From Euglena gracilis (lineage: Eukaryota; Euglenida; Euglenophyceae; Euglenales), in contig CP154957.1 in assembly GCA_039621445.1 (NCBI GenBank), positions 17,244,595 through 17,308,594 of the forward strand: DNA of 64,000 nt, read 5' to 3'. The position numbers and the translations under genes are program-made. Below are positions 38,924 to 51,400 of this stretch, in pieces. The stretch's first letter is position 1. Each line of letters starts with the position of its first letter. A model generated the notes under the pieces. That model was given only the letters and a program-made list of their open reading frames with translations. It was not told where the DNA came from and did not search any database.

Positions 38924-39186
38924 CAGGGGGTTTTTTTAAGGCGGGGGGGGAGGGGTTCGGCACCCACCCACCCACCCCCTGGGGGTCGGTCCCGGGGGAC
39001 CCACCCACTTTTGCCGGAAAATGGCCAAAAAGTGCGAAAAACTCACCTTTTCCAAAATTTTCGGCGCCTTTGGCGCCGAAAAAGATATACCCACCAGCCC
39101 CCACCCCGGGAAGGGGGGTCCAAGGGGCACCCACCCTACCCCCCCTCCCCCCGGGGGAGGGGGTCCAAGACTAAAAAAAAACCCTG
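38924..39186. mobile_element. Free inverted-repeat element with exact 8-bp duplication
   Basis: 263 bp. Begins CAGGGGGTTTTTTTAAG; the other end on the minus strand is CAGGGTTTTTTTTTAGT. Flanked by GTTCAGAA at 38,916-38,923 and 39,187-39,194. Contains GGCGCCTTTGGCGCC followed by AAAAAGATATACCCACCAG, a motif repeated at about 36,368. Confidence 0.8.
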
Positions 39187-39355
39187 GTTCAGAACAGGTA
39201 TGTTTGCAGGAGGGCAACGTTTGTGAGTTCATTCTTTACCCAGCAAGAGGCAGCGGTGGAAACCCAAGAGACCAAAAGTTAACACCAAAGGGGGGACAGG
39301 AGGATGAAGGTCACCAGTCAACTCCATGTTTTCCAGCGGCAGGACCTCGACACAC

Positions 39356-39444
39356 CTCTTGACGCCGAGCAGCAGCTGGCAGAGGTCGTCGCAGCGGACC
39401 GGCTTCTGGATGAATGCGTCAAAGCCCGCCTCGAGGCACTGGCT
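39356..39444 (-). CDS. Kinase B exon 12: receiver 2 C-terminus with conserved Lys
   Basis: Encodes [20 protein letters not shown] then [13 protein letters not shown] holds the conserved Lys. Donor GTGTGT after AAGAG, phase 2, as in copy A. Read without splicing, it would continue into CVEVLPLENMELTG and a long tail not seen in A. Confidence 0.8.
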
Positions 39445-42400
39445 GAAGGCAGGCACCAACGGCCCTCTGGTTGCGGCTCCAACCACAAAGACCGTTTTTG
39501 GTTCTGCCCTTCTGCCAGGCCTTGTGCAGTTGCATAATTGCGTGGGCAATCCTAACCTCAGATAATCTGGATGATGATTGCACTGCTCAAACAAACTGCT
39601 AACAAACCAAAATGGGCAGCTTAGCCTTTGCTTATTACAAGCGGGAGGACTGGGGGGATATCCTTGACCTCGTATTGACGAAGCAGGAGGAGGATTGTTC
39701 CGCCGTCCAGGAGTTTGGGTCCATCCAAATTGACTGGCCACGACACAATGCAGTTGGAGAGAACAACAGAGACATCCAGATCGGAAAACAATGGTTGAGT
39801 TGAGGGTTTGGTTCGACTTCAGGATGGGGTTGGTTGCTGTCTATACCTCCGCACAAGAACAGACTGTGTTCCAAACGACCCCTCAGAGCTGGGACGAAAT
39901 TCGGTGTCAAAAGTGGCGTGGGGGCCCGGCCGTGGACCAACTCCTCCGGGGTGGACGAGGCAGCCACCAGGTACGGACTGCGGGCCGGTGGCCCGGCGAC
40001 CCCCGGCATTGGCCCCTTGCATTTTTAGGGGGGGGGGCGGGGGGAGCAACGCTTCGGGCGGCCATCGGGGGCCGGCGAGGGCAGGGCCTTTACTATGCGG
40101 GCGGCCCCCAGGCCGTCCAGCACCGGCATCTGGAGGTCCAGGATGGCGACGTCGTAGGCCCGGGAGGTGATGGCGTCCACCGCCTGCCACAAGCAGGACA
40201 CCCAGGCAAGGTTTGCGAAGATTTTGTGGGGGGGCTAAACCCCCCCCAAATAATACCCCCCCCCTCGGGGTCCGACTTCGGCCGCCGAAATAATCCCCCC
40301 CCCCATTGGTTTCGGGCCGAAGGCCTGGATTTTGACCTGAGATTGTAGGTAAAAATTACAATCTCTACAACAAATTACGAAAAAAAATCGATTTTTCTGG
40401 ATCATCTGGCCTCCAAAAATGCTAAATTTCATGAGAAAATACAAAAAAATGGGGGGTTTTTGCTCCTACGGAACTTCGAAAATTTTCGAAAATTTTTGGG
40501 AAATAATACCCCCCCTCGGGCCGGGACCTCAGGCGAAAAAATAATACCCCCGGGGGGGTATTATTTGGGGGGGGGGTTTACCTCCAGAATGTGGCTGCAA
40601 GGTCCCAACCCAGCTTGATTCAGGCTTTCCTGCTTGGTGTTGGACCAGCCGGGTCCAGCACGCAGTTGGTTGATCCCAACTGGAACCTCCGGGGGGGGGG
40701 GGGGGGCAACTGGCTCCTTTTCCCCAGAGAGATTATAAGATTGGGGGGAGAATAAGTCGGGCAACGCTGCAAAATGCAGTGACATGTGGCGGGAGGAAGG
40801 AAGCCCTGCAGCACCACTAAGGAAGCCAACATGGGGGGAGAGACACCTCGGAGCCGTTGACCCGGACGTCGGCGTGGCAGCCGAGGCGCTTCAGGAAGCC
40901 CTGCAGCACCACCAGGTTCACCTCCACGTCCGCAGCAGGGGTCGCTGGGACATCGGAAAGCCACTGCCGGAGGCTCGCACAGCGCGGTTTGTCAATTGAC
41001 ACAATGTCGCAGGACATCGGCACCGTGTATACTCCTCGGCGAGCCCTGGCCATCAGCAACCAACACCCGCAGCCCCGCCAGCTCGCGGGAGCTGTCCCAC
41101 GGCAGGCTGCGGGGGGACGGCGGGAGCAGCATCGGCGTCGTCAGAGACCGGGCGGGCCACAGCGCCTCCAACTGCTTCCGCAGCCGGCGCTGGGACACCG
41201 GCAGGGGCAGCGCAAAGGCCGGCGGGGGGCCGCCCAGCCGCCTCCCGCCCTCCACCAAGGCTGGGTCGCCCACCGCAGGCAGCGTTGGACAGCCAGCCTC
41301 GTCCCCCACCCAGGGGGTCCAACCCCCCCCCCCAAAGGGGGGGAGGGCGTCCGGGGGACCCACTTTTTGGGGTCAATTATCGGCACTTCGCCGATAAATG
41401 GCCAACCCACGGCCTTGTGGGTCCCCCACCGGGGACCCACAAGGATGGGTTTTAATCCTTGGTGGCGGCGCCCACAAGGCCTTGGGTTTTGGCCATTTTT
41501 GACCTTTTTTCCGGCGCGAAGTGCCAAAAATCCCTGGCGGGGGACCCACAAAGCCCTTGGGGGCACCCCCGGAGGCAAAGCGTTGGAGGCAAGCGACACC
41601 AACCAATCCCCGCCCCCCCCCCCGCCCCCAAAATGAGGGGACGCTGTCAAACTCTGACCAGAGCCCAGGGCACGGGCCAGGTTGGCAGTGCCGCTGCTGC
41701 GGGCCCCGCCACCAACACGAGGTCGCAGTTGGGGGGCACCTCACCCGCCGTGGGCATGGGGAGGTGGTGCACCTGTGGGGGGGAGAACCGCAACAAAAGG
41801 GGTTTGCTTCTGGACCGGGGGGGGGGGGGGGGGGCTTTCCAGCAACCACACCGGCTGGGCGACATCGCTGGCTTGAACCCCTTCTGGGTGAAGAATATTG
41901 AAATTTTCCTGATTGTGCCGGAATATGCAAAAAAGATGTGCAAAGAAAATTAAAATTGTGCAAAAAGTAGTTGGCATCCTTGCAAGGTCATCCAACCATG
42001 TTCTGACATTAAATGCTGGACTAAAACAACCAAAAAAAAACAGACCAACCAGGGCCGAACCCTGTGGGGTGTGATACACTGAAATTTTTTTCGGGAATGC
42101 CCTTATGCTCTTAGAAGTCCCAATTTTTGGTGGGCTGGGTGGGTGGGAGGGGGGGAACCTCTACCCCGCCCCACCTTGAAAGTGAAGTCTGACAGCAACT
42201 GGGCTGAAATGAGCCTAATTTTTAGGCAAAATAATGTGTGTGTGTGTGTGTGTGTTAGGGTTTCAAATATTTTGCAATACAACACTGGGAGTTTTCAGGT
42301 GGGCAGATGAATTGAGAGTGCTGTTAACAAGTTCCATGGTAACAACGTCGAACAAGTCAACATCAAGTTACTTTCGCTTAACAAGTTCCCTGGTAACAAC

Positions 42401-45400
42401 GTCGAATAAGCCAACAACAAGTTAACAAGCCGAATGACGGGAAAAGGGTTTTGAAAAAAATGTATACTTGTCCTTTGATGACATGGTTCACACCTTAATG
42501 TGTAGGGACTCCAGGTGGCGCTGCAGCAGCGTGGCCCGCGCCGGCCGGTCGTCCACGAGCAGCACACTACCGCCGGGGAAGCCCCGGGCCAGGGTGGGGC
42601 GGAGGGGGACGGCGGCGGTGAAATGGAAGGCGCTGCCCTCCCCCACGGTGGACTCCAGCCACAGCCGCCCGCCCATCGCCTCCACCAGCATGCGGCTGAT
42701 GGCGAGGCCCAGCCCCGTGCCCCCGTGTGTCCGCGTCACGCTGGCGCTGCCCTGCGGAGTATGCACCAGCACATTAAAACAAATGAGGCAAACCGTGAAG
42801 AGAGGATTGAAGCTCGAACCAGGTTAGGGAAGAAATGGCATTTCTTTTAATCGGGTATAAAGTCATTATTGAAACTTCTTCTGGGCAGGTTGCCATTCTC
42901 ATAGCAGAGAACAGATAAGGTGCTAGTCAGGTTACCTGGCGTCCATACCAAGCCTTCAAATACTCCTGGGGCAGGTTTGTGTTTGACTTTTCCCCGTCTT
43001 AAAAGTGGCTGCCAGCACACTTGGGCGTACGGTTGGAACAGCGTCTGGGCTGCCTCCGGAGAGATCCCCAGCCCGGTGTCCCGCACCGTGAAGTGGACGG
43101 AGCCACGGCCGGCGCTGTGGTCCGGGTCGGTGCCGGGCGACACCGGCCGCAGCTGCACGGACAGCACCACGGAGCCCTGGAGAGTGAACTTCAGGGCGTT
43201 GGACAGCAGGTTGAGCAGCACCTGCTTGAGGCGGTGGGGGTCCCCGACCACCTCCACGTCCTGACGGTCACAGGGAGCAATGCTATCATAACCAGTTGCA
43301 AATCAGTTGCGTGAAGCAGTTGCACAAAGCTGCTGAAAAAAAGGGTTTCCCAAACATTTGTGATAATTCGAATGAGTTTGGTAGCATGAATGATCAAGTG
43401 CTTGTGATCATTGGTGCTACCAAAAAAAAGCTGCCGGTCTTATATTTTTCAAAAAAACAATGCAACCTTGTGATAAAAAATTGTTCACTTTTGAGATTAA
43501 TTTGCTCATTTTTCCGGAATTATGTATTGCAATTTTGCAGAAAATCAGTTGTTTTTTTTAAAGAAAGATAGCTTGTCTCACAAACACAAAAAGTGCAGCG
43601 CTGACATAAGAGTGCATTCGCTCACTCACAAAAACAATGTGGGGAGGGACAGGGGGGAGATAGAGAGAGGATTTGGCTTTTGTATCAAATCAGATTTTCT
43701 CCGCATGTTTTTTTTTCTGGTCAGGATTTTCCAAACTGGCCAGAAAAGCTTTTATTGCCTGGTGAGTATCTTCTCGAGCAATACAATACAGTACAGTACC
43801 ACATGCCATGGCACAGGAGGACATGATGGCCTCGTCCCTTCACCCTACAGGGTGATAATACCCGCTGGCACAGTTGTTGCATAGAAGTAGGGGTGGCAAA
43901 CCAGGGAGAGGACCTCGGGCTTATTGGGGCAAAATGTGCTTGCAATTACCGCTGTAGAAACCACGACAATTAGAATTAATGGCGATTCACGGATGAACCA
44001 ATGCTCAGTGCACAACGCCATTTTTAATGAGGATTCGACAGTGAAACCAACCTACCCACCCAACATAATCCCCCGGGTTTTTGTATTTCAGCGGGCTCAT
44101 TCTCAAACCCTTCTGCACGGGTTTCCGCCTGAAAGATCCCCTGCTCACCCACATCATTCAAATGCCGTGTGTGCTGCATCCCAACCCCGACAGAGCACTA
44201 TCCACCAAACAAAAAAAAATACAACACAACATGCCCACTCATTCTGGTCAGCTGTGAATGAAGCTTTCTAACGTTTCATGCATTTATGTGCACAGAGAAC
44301 TTCCTGCAAACGGTCTTACAAAAACTTCCAAAAAAAATTGTGTTCTGTTTCCGCACCGCCGCAAACAAAATTTTTGAGTATCTCTCAGTGGGGGTTGGCA
44401 GGTGGGGAAAAATGTTCATTTTTGCGTAGCCCAGGTGTTTCATCAACACGGAACTTGTGCGCTGACAAATTAAGGACACCACGCACTCAAACCACATCCC
44501 ATTTCACTTCATCTTTGCCCCAAGCTTCTCAAAATCCTTGAGCTTGTGATGACCAGAATGGTGTTGAAGCCTTTCCCAACCCCTCTGTTCTAGATAGCAG
44601 CACAGGCAACCACGCCCCCCTCCCTCCCGCGCCTTCCTGCTCCAACTGTCATCCCACGCTACTAATGATACATTGTGTGGAGAGCTTGTAAAACCAATCA
44701 GGACACCTGGCGCAAGCACACACAGCGCACACCTCGTTGCGGAATCATCACTTCTTTAGGCGGTAAACCGCCTAACCTCATTTTTAACGTTATTCCCAGC
44801 CCGGTCCCCTCCGTAAGGGCAGCATCTCTTCATCACAAAAACAAATTTTGCGCGGCTTACTGCCTAAAACATCCTTTCCAGAAATTATAGCATCTTTTGG
44901 GCAGTGTTGTCTGTTCACCTCTCCCACCACTGGACCTCGGGATTCACGAGATGTTCAAAAATAGGCGGGTTGCTTAGGCGGTTGCCTCTTCTTCACCTGC
45001 AACACCATGTCATCCCCCCACAGGGGGGGGGTCCGGCAGCATCGCCAAACAACCGGAGCTCCAGTGGCCAGGTGTTCTCCCACCGTTTCTGCGTTTCAAA
45101 ATTTCAAGGCGTTCCAGGGGGGTGTTTTCCAAAACCTCCCTAAAACGACCATAAATTTTCAAAATCGTCATTTTGTCAAAATGGCCAAAATGGACCTTAA
45201 ACCACCCAAATTTTTGCGCTGGTGGCACCCTCTCAAAATTTTGTGCACGGTGGGGTGTCATAAAACGGAAACCCGCGCACCTCAAACGCACAGAAATTGG
45301 AAAAAATTTTGGGCAATTCGCGCCGCCTAAGCATGGCAGGCACACCCCCTCGGGGGGGGGGGGGGGCAGCCCAAGGTCGGGTGGGTCCTTGCTAAAAGGA

Positions 45401-48400
45401 TAAAGAAAACAGGATCGGTCGCCGGACAGAGGTGCCTGCCCAACCCACCCCCGAAACCCTACCCCCCCTGGGTGGGGTTGGCAGGGGTGCTACGGAGTGC
45501 CTGGTGACTGCCCCTAGCACCCCCCTGGGGTGGGGTAGGCGCCCGACTAAAAAAAAACTGGTCCTGTTTCTGGTGGTGGTTGTGGCTGATGGAACACTGA
45601 GCTCGGCGCCACTACCATGCCTGGGCCCGCCTTGCGAAGGTGCCCTTAAAACTTGACCGCAGGCTGTTTCAAAAAAAGGAGACATTTTGCCTAGTGCATC
45701 AGGTGATTGCACAATGAACCCTTGCCTTATGAGGTTTGCTTACGCCTCGCATCCGCCAAAATGCCCATATCATGTTCCTCCCCGTTGACCAAAATCACCT
45801 TTGTGCGATCCGACTCGACCAAAAAACACAAAAAGTCACGAATAGTCACAAATGAGAATTTTGGGGTCCGATACACGAAACAGAGGTGATCCCTGAAGTG
45901 TAGCTGTGCCTTAATTCCGGGATTGCCTCTGTTTCGTGTTGGGTATCCCAATTTTTCATTCGTGACTTTTCATAATATTTTGTGGTGTTTTGTGGTTTTG
46001 TGATTTTTTGTGTTACAACAAATTGTCCGCTTTGGCCTCCTTGTACAACCTTTTTCACTGAAAATGGTGTGGATCTATCATCCATCATCCTGATCTGAGT
46101 CTTGGCAAACGCAATTGTTGCCCCAGCCAGACGTGGTAATCACAACCAAACAACTATGACAGATTCCAAATTTTAGCTCGCAGTCGGCTGCTGTCGGCCG
46201 CGGTCGGCTGCGGTCGGACGCGGTCGGCTGCGGTCGGCAAAATAGTCGGCGGTAGGTGGAGGCAGGCCAACAAAAAATGAGCATATATCACAATCACACA
46301 ATCCACTGTTGCCAACTTTTGGCCACTTTTCGCTGCTTTTGGCCAATTTTTGATGCTTTTGGACTGCTTTTGGCCACTGTTGCCGACTTTTGGTCACTTT
46401 TTGCTGCCTTTGCCCATTTTTTTCCTGCCTTTTGCTTTCTTTTGGTCACTTTTGTTGCTTTTGCCCAAAAAAATGCCCGAAGTGGTCCAAAAAAGCCAGA
46501 AATGGCGCAAAATGGCCCTGCTTTTGGCCAATTTTGGTCACTTTAACAGCTTTTGTTCACTTTTGGCAACAAACTGGCGCAAAATGCTCAAAAATGTTCA
46601 ATTTGGACCAAAAAAAAGACCAAAAAAAAGGGCAAAAATAACACAAAAAAGGTCGGAAATGGCCTTAAATGGTCAAAAATGGCCCAAAATGGCCCCAAGA
46701 GCAGGACAAAATGGCCCAAAATTACAAGAAGCGGGCAAAAAGTGGCCAAAAAATGGTCAAAATGGATCAAAATGGGTGAATTATGGTGACAAATGGGACA
46801 AAAGGGGACAAAAGCGACCTAAAATGGCCAAAAGTGGCCAAAAGTGGCCAAAAGTGACAACTTGAGCCAGATGAGCCAGAAAAATCTCAAAATCTGGGAT
46901 AAAAATGGGCCTAATTCCTCATTCTCATTGAAAAATTGACATCAATTAGAAAAAAGTTGCGCGGTCGGCTTCGGTCGGCTGCGGTCGGCTGCGGTCGGCT
47001 GCAGTGATTCACAATAAAAAAAGAAAATCCGGCAGGTGCAGACTCTGCCCTTACCATAACACAAAGTGATTCCCCGCAACGCCGTAACAGAACATCGGAA
47101 CTGTGACCTGGCCAACACCGCACAGTTTCTCCTGAGCAGGCTGCTGTTTAAGAACCCGAGGAGGAGGACAGGGTTCTTGTGCTCTGTGTCTGCCACTAGG
47201 GGGGGGGGGGGCATCGGTTGGTACATCATGGGTTAGGTGCAGCACTGGTGATCCTTGGAGTATTTTCAGCCATTTTCCAAAATTTTACTCAGGCCTCCCA
47301 CTTGCTCTAAACAATTGGTCGCAAACCACTTAGATTGGGGCAAATTGTGCCCTTGCCACCCCATCTGCCAATTGGTGCATAGAAATCCCTTCGTGGACAG
47401 CACCTGCCACTGCGCAGAAGATGGTGCCCCAAACTGAGAAAGTGAAAAACGCACAACCAGACTTTGGAGTGCTTTTCTGTGAGCCCGGGATGGGGGCAAC
47501 TTTACACTTGCGTGAATACGGCAAACAAATTTATCAGGGGTCTTTGTCTGCCTTCAAAGCCAGAATTTTGTGTGCATGCATTTTTTTGGCTGACGCTGCG
47601 ATATCTGGGGGAGATGACGTGCAGTACACTACATTTCACTCCAACATATCTCAAACATTTCCAAGGGACTAATTCCACAGTATCAAATGAAAAAGAAATT
47701 TTTCAACGTTGGTAAAAGCAAAAAAAAAAAATTCTGTTTCCTGCTCTTTTTCGCAGTGTGAGAGGAATAAATGAAATGGAATATGTCTGTTCCAAACCTT
47801 CAAAGGTTCAAGAGCCTTCCCTTGGGCAGTGGAGGGGAAAAATCCTCGCGCAGATAGTTGCAGGGGGTTAATCAATTCTTTAGCAGACAGTTAGCTTCAA
47901 AAAATTGTACAGAAAGATTTTCCGTAGATTTTCCGTCCTTTTTGGGAAACTCTATTTTTGCTGAGTTGTGCTTTCCCGTGCTTTTCCGTGGCTCGGAACA
48001 GAGGAAATCCCTGCTTGGCAGGGAAGGGGAAGGGCGTTGCTGCATCGCAGAGAGGGAGATACCTCCGCCATCTCGTAGCCCAGCTCCACATCCTGGGGCT
48101 TCCGGTCATAGATTCAATCATAGGTCCAGGATGATGACGCCATAGGGGTTGGAACAGATTGCCTCCACTGCCTACACATTAAGAGAATGGGTGTATGACA
48201 AGCACACAATACTTGTTTGCTTTTTAATAAATATTCTTTAAACAAACAGGAAACTCAAAATACCCCAAAAATGGTAACTCTGATGGCACAGCATGGGGAG
48301 GGGGGCCTCAAAATGAGACACAAAAAATACACACAAAAACACAAACAACCAAACTGCATGAAAAGGAGCCCCCGCGATGTACGCTCTTCAGCCTGCTAAG

Positions 48401-51400
48401 GAGGAGGGTCCAGACACCCCCTCCCAACATCTGGGGGGTGGTCCGCCTTAACCTTACCCCCTGGGGGGGGGCACCACTTCCACCCACAGCTGACGGGCTT
48501 CCCATCTACCACTGGGGGAGGGGGTCACACAGGTGTTGAGTGAATCTATGCTTCCGGTCCACGGGCAGCATGGCCATCGCCTCCTCCACGCACTCCCGCA
48601 GGTCGAAGGGCAACCGCTCCAGCTCTACCTGCCCGGCGTCCAGCTTGGCGAAGTCCAGGACAGAGGCACCTTGGGAAATCAATCCGCATTACACTGCAGC
48701 ACTCTGTATTCCGGCATATGCTGCACCTGGGATGGCACTGTATAACAGCTGCAGCAAGTCACCCCGCTTCGGGCTGCACGTGTTAATCTACATTTTGCAT
48801 TCCCATCGTCACAGCTTGCACTTGGGGATGGTAAAAGGAATGATAGAAACATCGCAGCAAACACTTCTTTTCTCTATTCTTGCTGCAGAGTGACAACTTC
48901 TTGTGACTGGCGTGTTTGTGCCGGTGTAGTGGGTGGGGTAGTCTTGCGGAAAGGGGGGGGGCTGAGAGGCCGTGTGCACAGGCGCGGCAAAACCCCCCAA
49001 GACCGCAAAACGTCGGGCCACCGGTTTGCTTGCCTCCCTGCCTCCCGCTTTCAGCAGTTCGAAGGGGACCCCTGGCCCAGGATCTGGTTCACCGTCTGCA
49101 GGTTGTGCTCCGCGCTGGCAGTGATGAGCCGCAGCGTCTCCGCCGCGTCCGCCTCGGTGCCGCCCAGCTGCCCCCGGGGCCGGGGACTGGCTGGGGCCAC
49201 CCAAGGACATGTGGGAAGCCCTCGGGGGGGACCCAACCATACAATTTTTTGCCGACCCCCCCGGGGGGGGGTCACTCCACTTTTTGAAAAACCAGTCAGT
49301 CACTTTTTTTGGGAAGTCAGTCAGTCACTGACCCCCCCCGGGGGGGGGGGGGTCGGCCACTCAGAAAAACGGCCACTTTCCAGTCACTTTAGGATATTTT
49401 AGGCGGAAAAAAAACTTCCCGGCGCCTTCGGCGCCGGGGTCACTCAACCCCTGGCCGACCCCGGGGGGGGGGGAGGGGGTCCGGGCCCAAAACCAGTCAG
49501 TCACTCTGAAAAAACCAGTCAGTCACCCGCGGGGGGGGGGGGGGGCAGTGCTTAAAAAACTGTCTGGACCCAACCTCGAAACCGACAAGCACTTAAAAAA
49601 AAACCTGCTTCGGCAGCCGCCCGAGGGTAGAAGCCTGAGAATAACCCAAAAATTTCCTCTCGAGACAACTCCAAAAAAGGTCATAATATGAAATTTTACA
49701 ACGTCCTGCCCATGAGAAATACACAAATTCTAAATTTCCAAAATCAACAATGACCCCGTATTTACTCCACCATACTCAACCATGCTATACTATGATACCA
49801 TACTATAACATGCTATACTATGCCATACCATGCTATATAATATACAATTATATACCATACAATACAATACAATACTATACTATACTACACTACACTATAA
49901 TATAATATATCATACTATACTATACTATACTATACTATACTATACTATACTATACTATACTATACTATACTATACTATACTATACTATACTATACTATAC
50001 TATACTATACTATACTATACTATACTATACTATACTATACTATACTATACTATACTATACTATACCATACCATACTGTACTGTACTGTACTGTACTGTAC
50101 TGTACTGTACTGTACTGTACTGTACTGTACTGTACTGTACTGTACTGTACTGTACTGTACTGTACTGTACTGTACTATACTATACTATACTATACTATAC
50201 TATACTATACTATACTATACTATACTATACTATACTATACTATACTATACTATGCTATACTATACTATACTATACTATACTATACTACACTATACTATTC
50301 TATACTATGCTATGCTATGCTATGCTATGCTATGCTATGCTATGCTATGCTATGCTATGCTATGCTATGCTATGCTATGCTATGCTATGCTATGCTATGC
50401 TATGCTATGCTATGCTATGCTATGCTATGCTATGCTATGCTATGCTATAGTATAGTACAGTATAGTATAGTATAGTATAGTATAATATAGTATAGTATAG
50501 CATAGTATAGTATAGTATAGTATAGTATAGTATAGTATAGTATAGTATTGTATGGTATGGTATGGTATGGTATGGTATGGCATGGTATGGTATGGTATGG
50601 TATGGTATGGTATGGTATGGTATGGTATGGTATGGTATGGTATGGTATGGTATGGTATGGTATGGTATGGTATGGTATGGTATGGTATGGTATGGTATGG
50701 TATGGTATAGTATAATATAGTATAGTATAGCATTGTATAGCATAGCATTGTATAGCATAGCATAGCATAGCATAGCATAGCATAGCATAGCATAGCATAG
50801 CATAGCATAGCATAGCATAGCATACTATACTGTATATACTATATACTATACTATACTATACTATATATACTATATACTATACCATACTATACTATACTTG
50901 TACTGTACTGTACTGTACTGTACTGCACTGCACTGTACTGCACTGTACTGTACTGTACTGTACTGTACTGTGCTGTACTATGCTACACTACACTCTATTA
51001 CGCTACACTATGCCATATGCCATTATGTATATATGTGTGTGTGTGTATATATATATATATATGTATATACATATATATACATAATATATATATATATCAC
51101 ACCCTACTATACTGGACAACATTCTAAAAACAAATCCAAAAAAAACAGAAAAGAATGGAAGAAGCACGAACTTTATCAGAAAATGCTTTTAAAGCAGCCT
51201 GCTTTTAAAGAAACAAAACCTTTCGAAAAAAAAGCACCGAGGATTGAAAAAAAGAAGACAAATTTGATAGGTAAGGAATTCTTCTCCATCCATTCACTGT
51301 TTATCAGATTTGACTTTATCTTCATTGTTCCAGAAAACCAAAAGAAAACATTCCCAATCCTTGAAAACAATTTCATAAAAATGTTTTTCAAGCTGTGACA

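Larger units (their letters stand above)
43261..48062. other. Kinase B intron between exons 5c and 6
   Basis: Bounded by GTATCT and CGTCAG. Holds the palindrome-rich repeat copy, the mirrored GGCCA block and a C/G-palindrome patch at 45,340-45,560. No other gene recognised inside. Confidence 0.6.

Noticed and set aside
49830-50823. Open frames of more than 120 codons in 49.8-50.8 kb
   Set aside because: Pure pentanucleotide repeat translations with a five-residue period; no coding signal.
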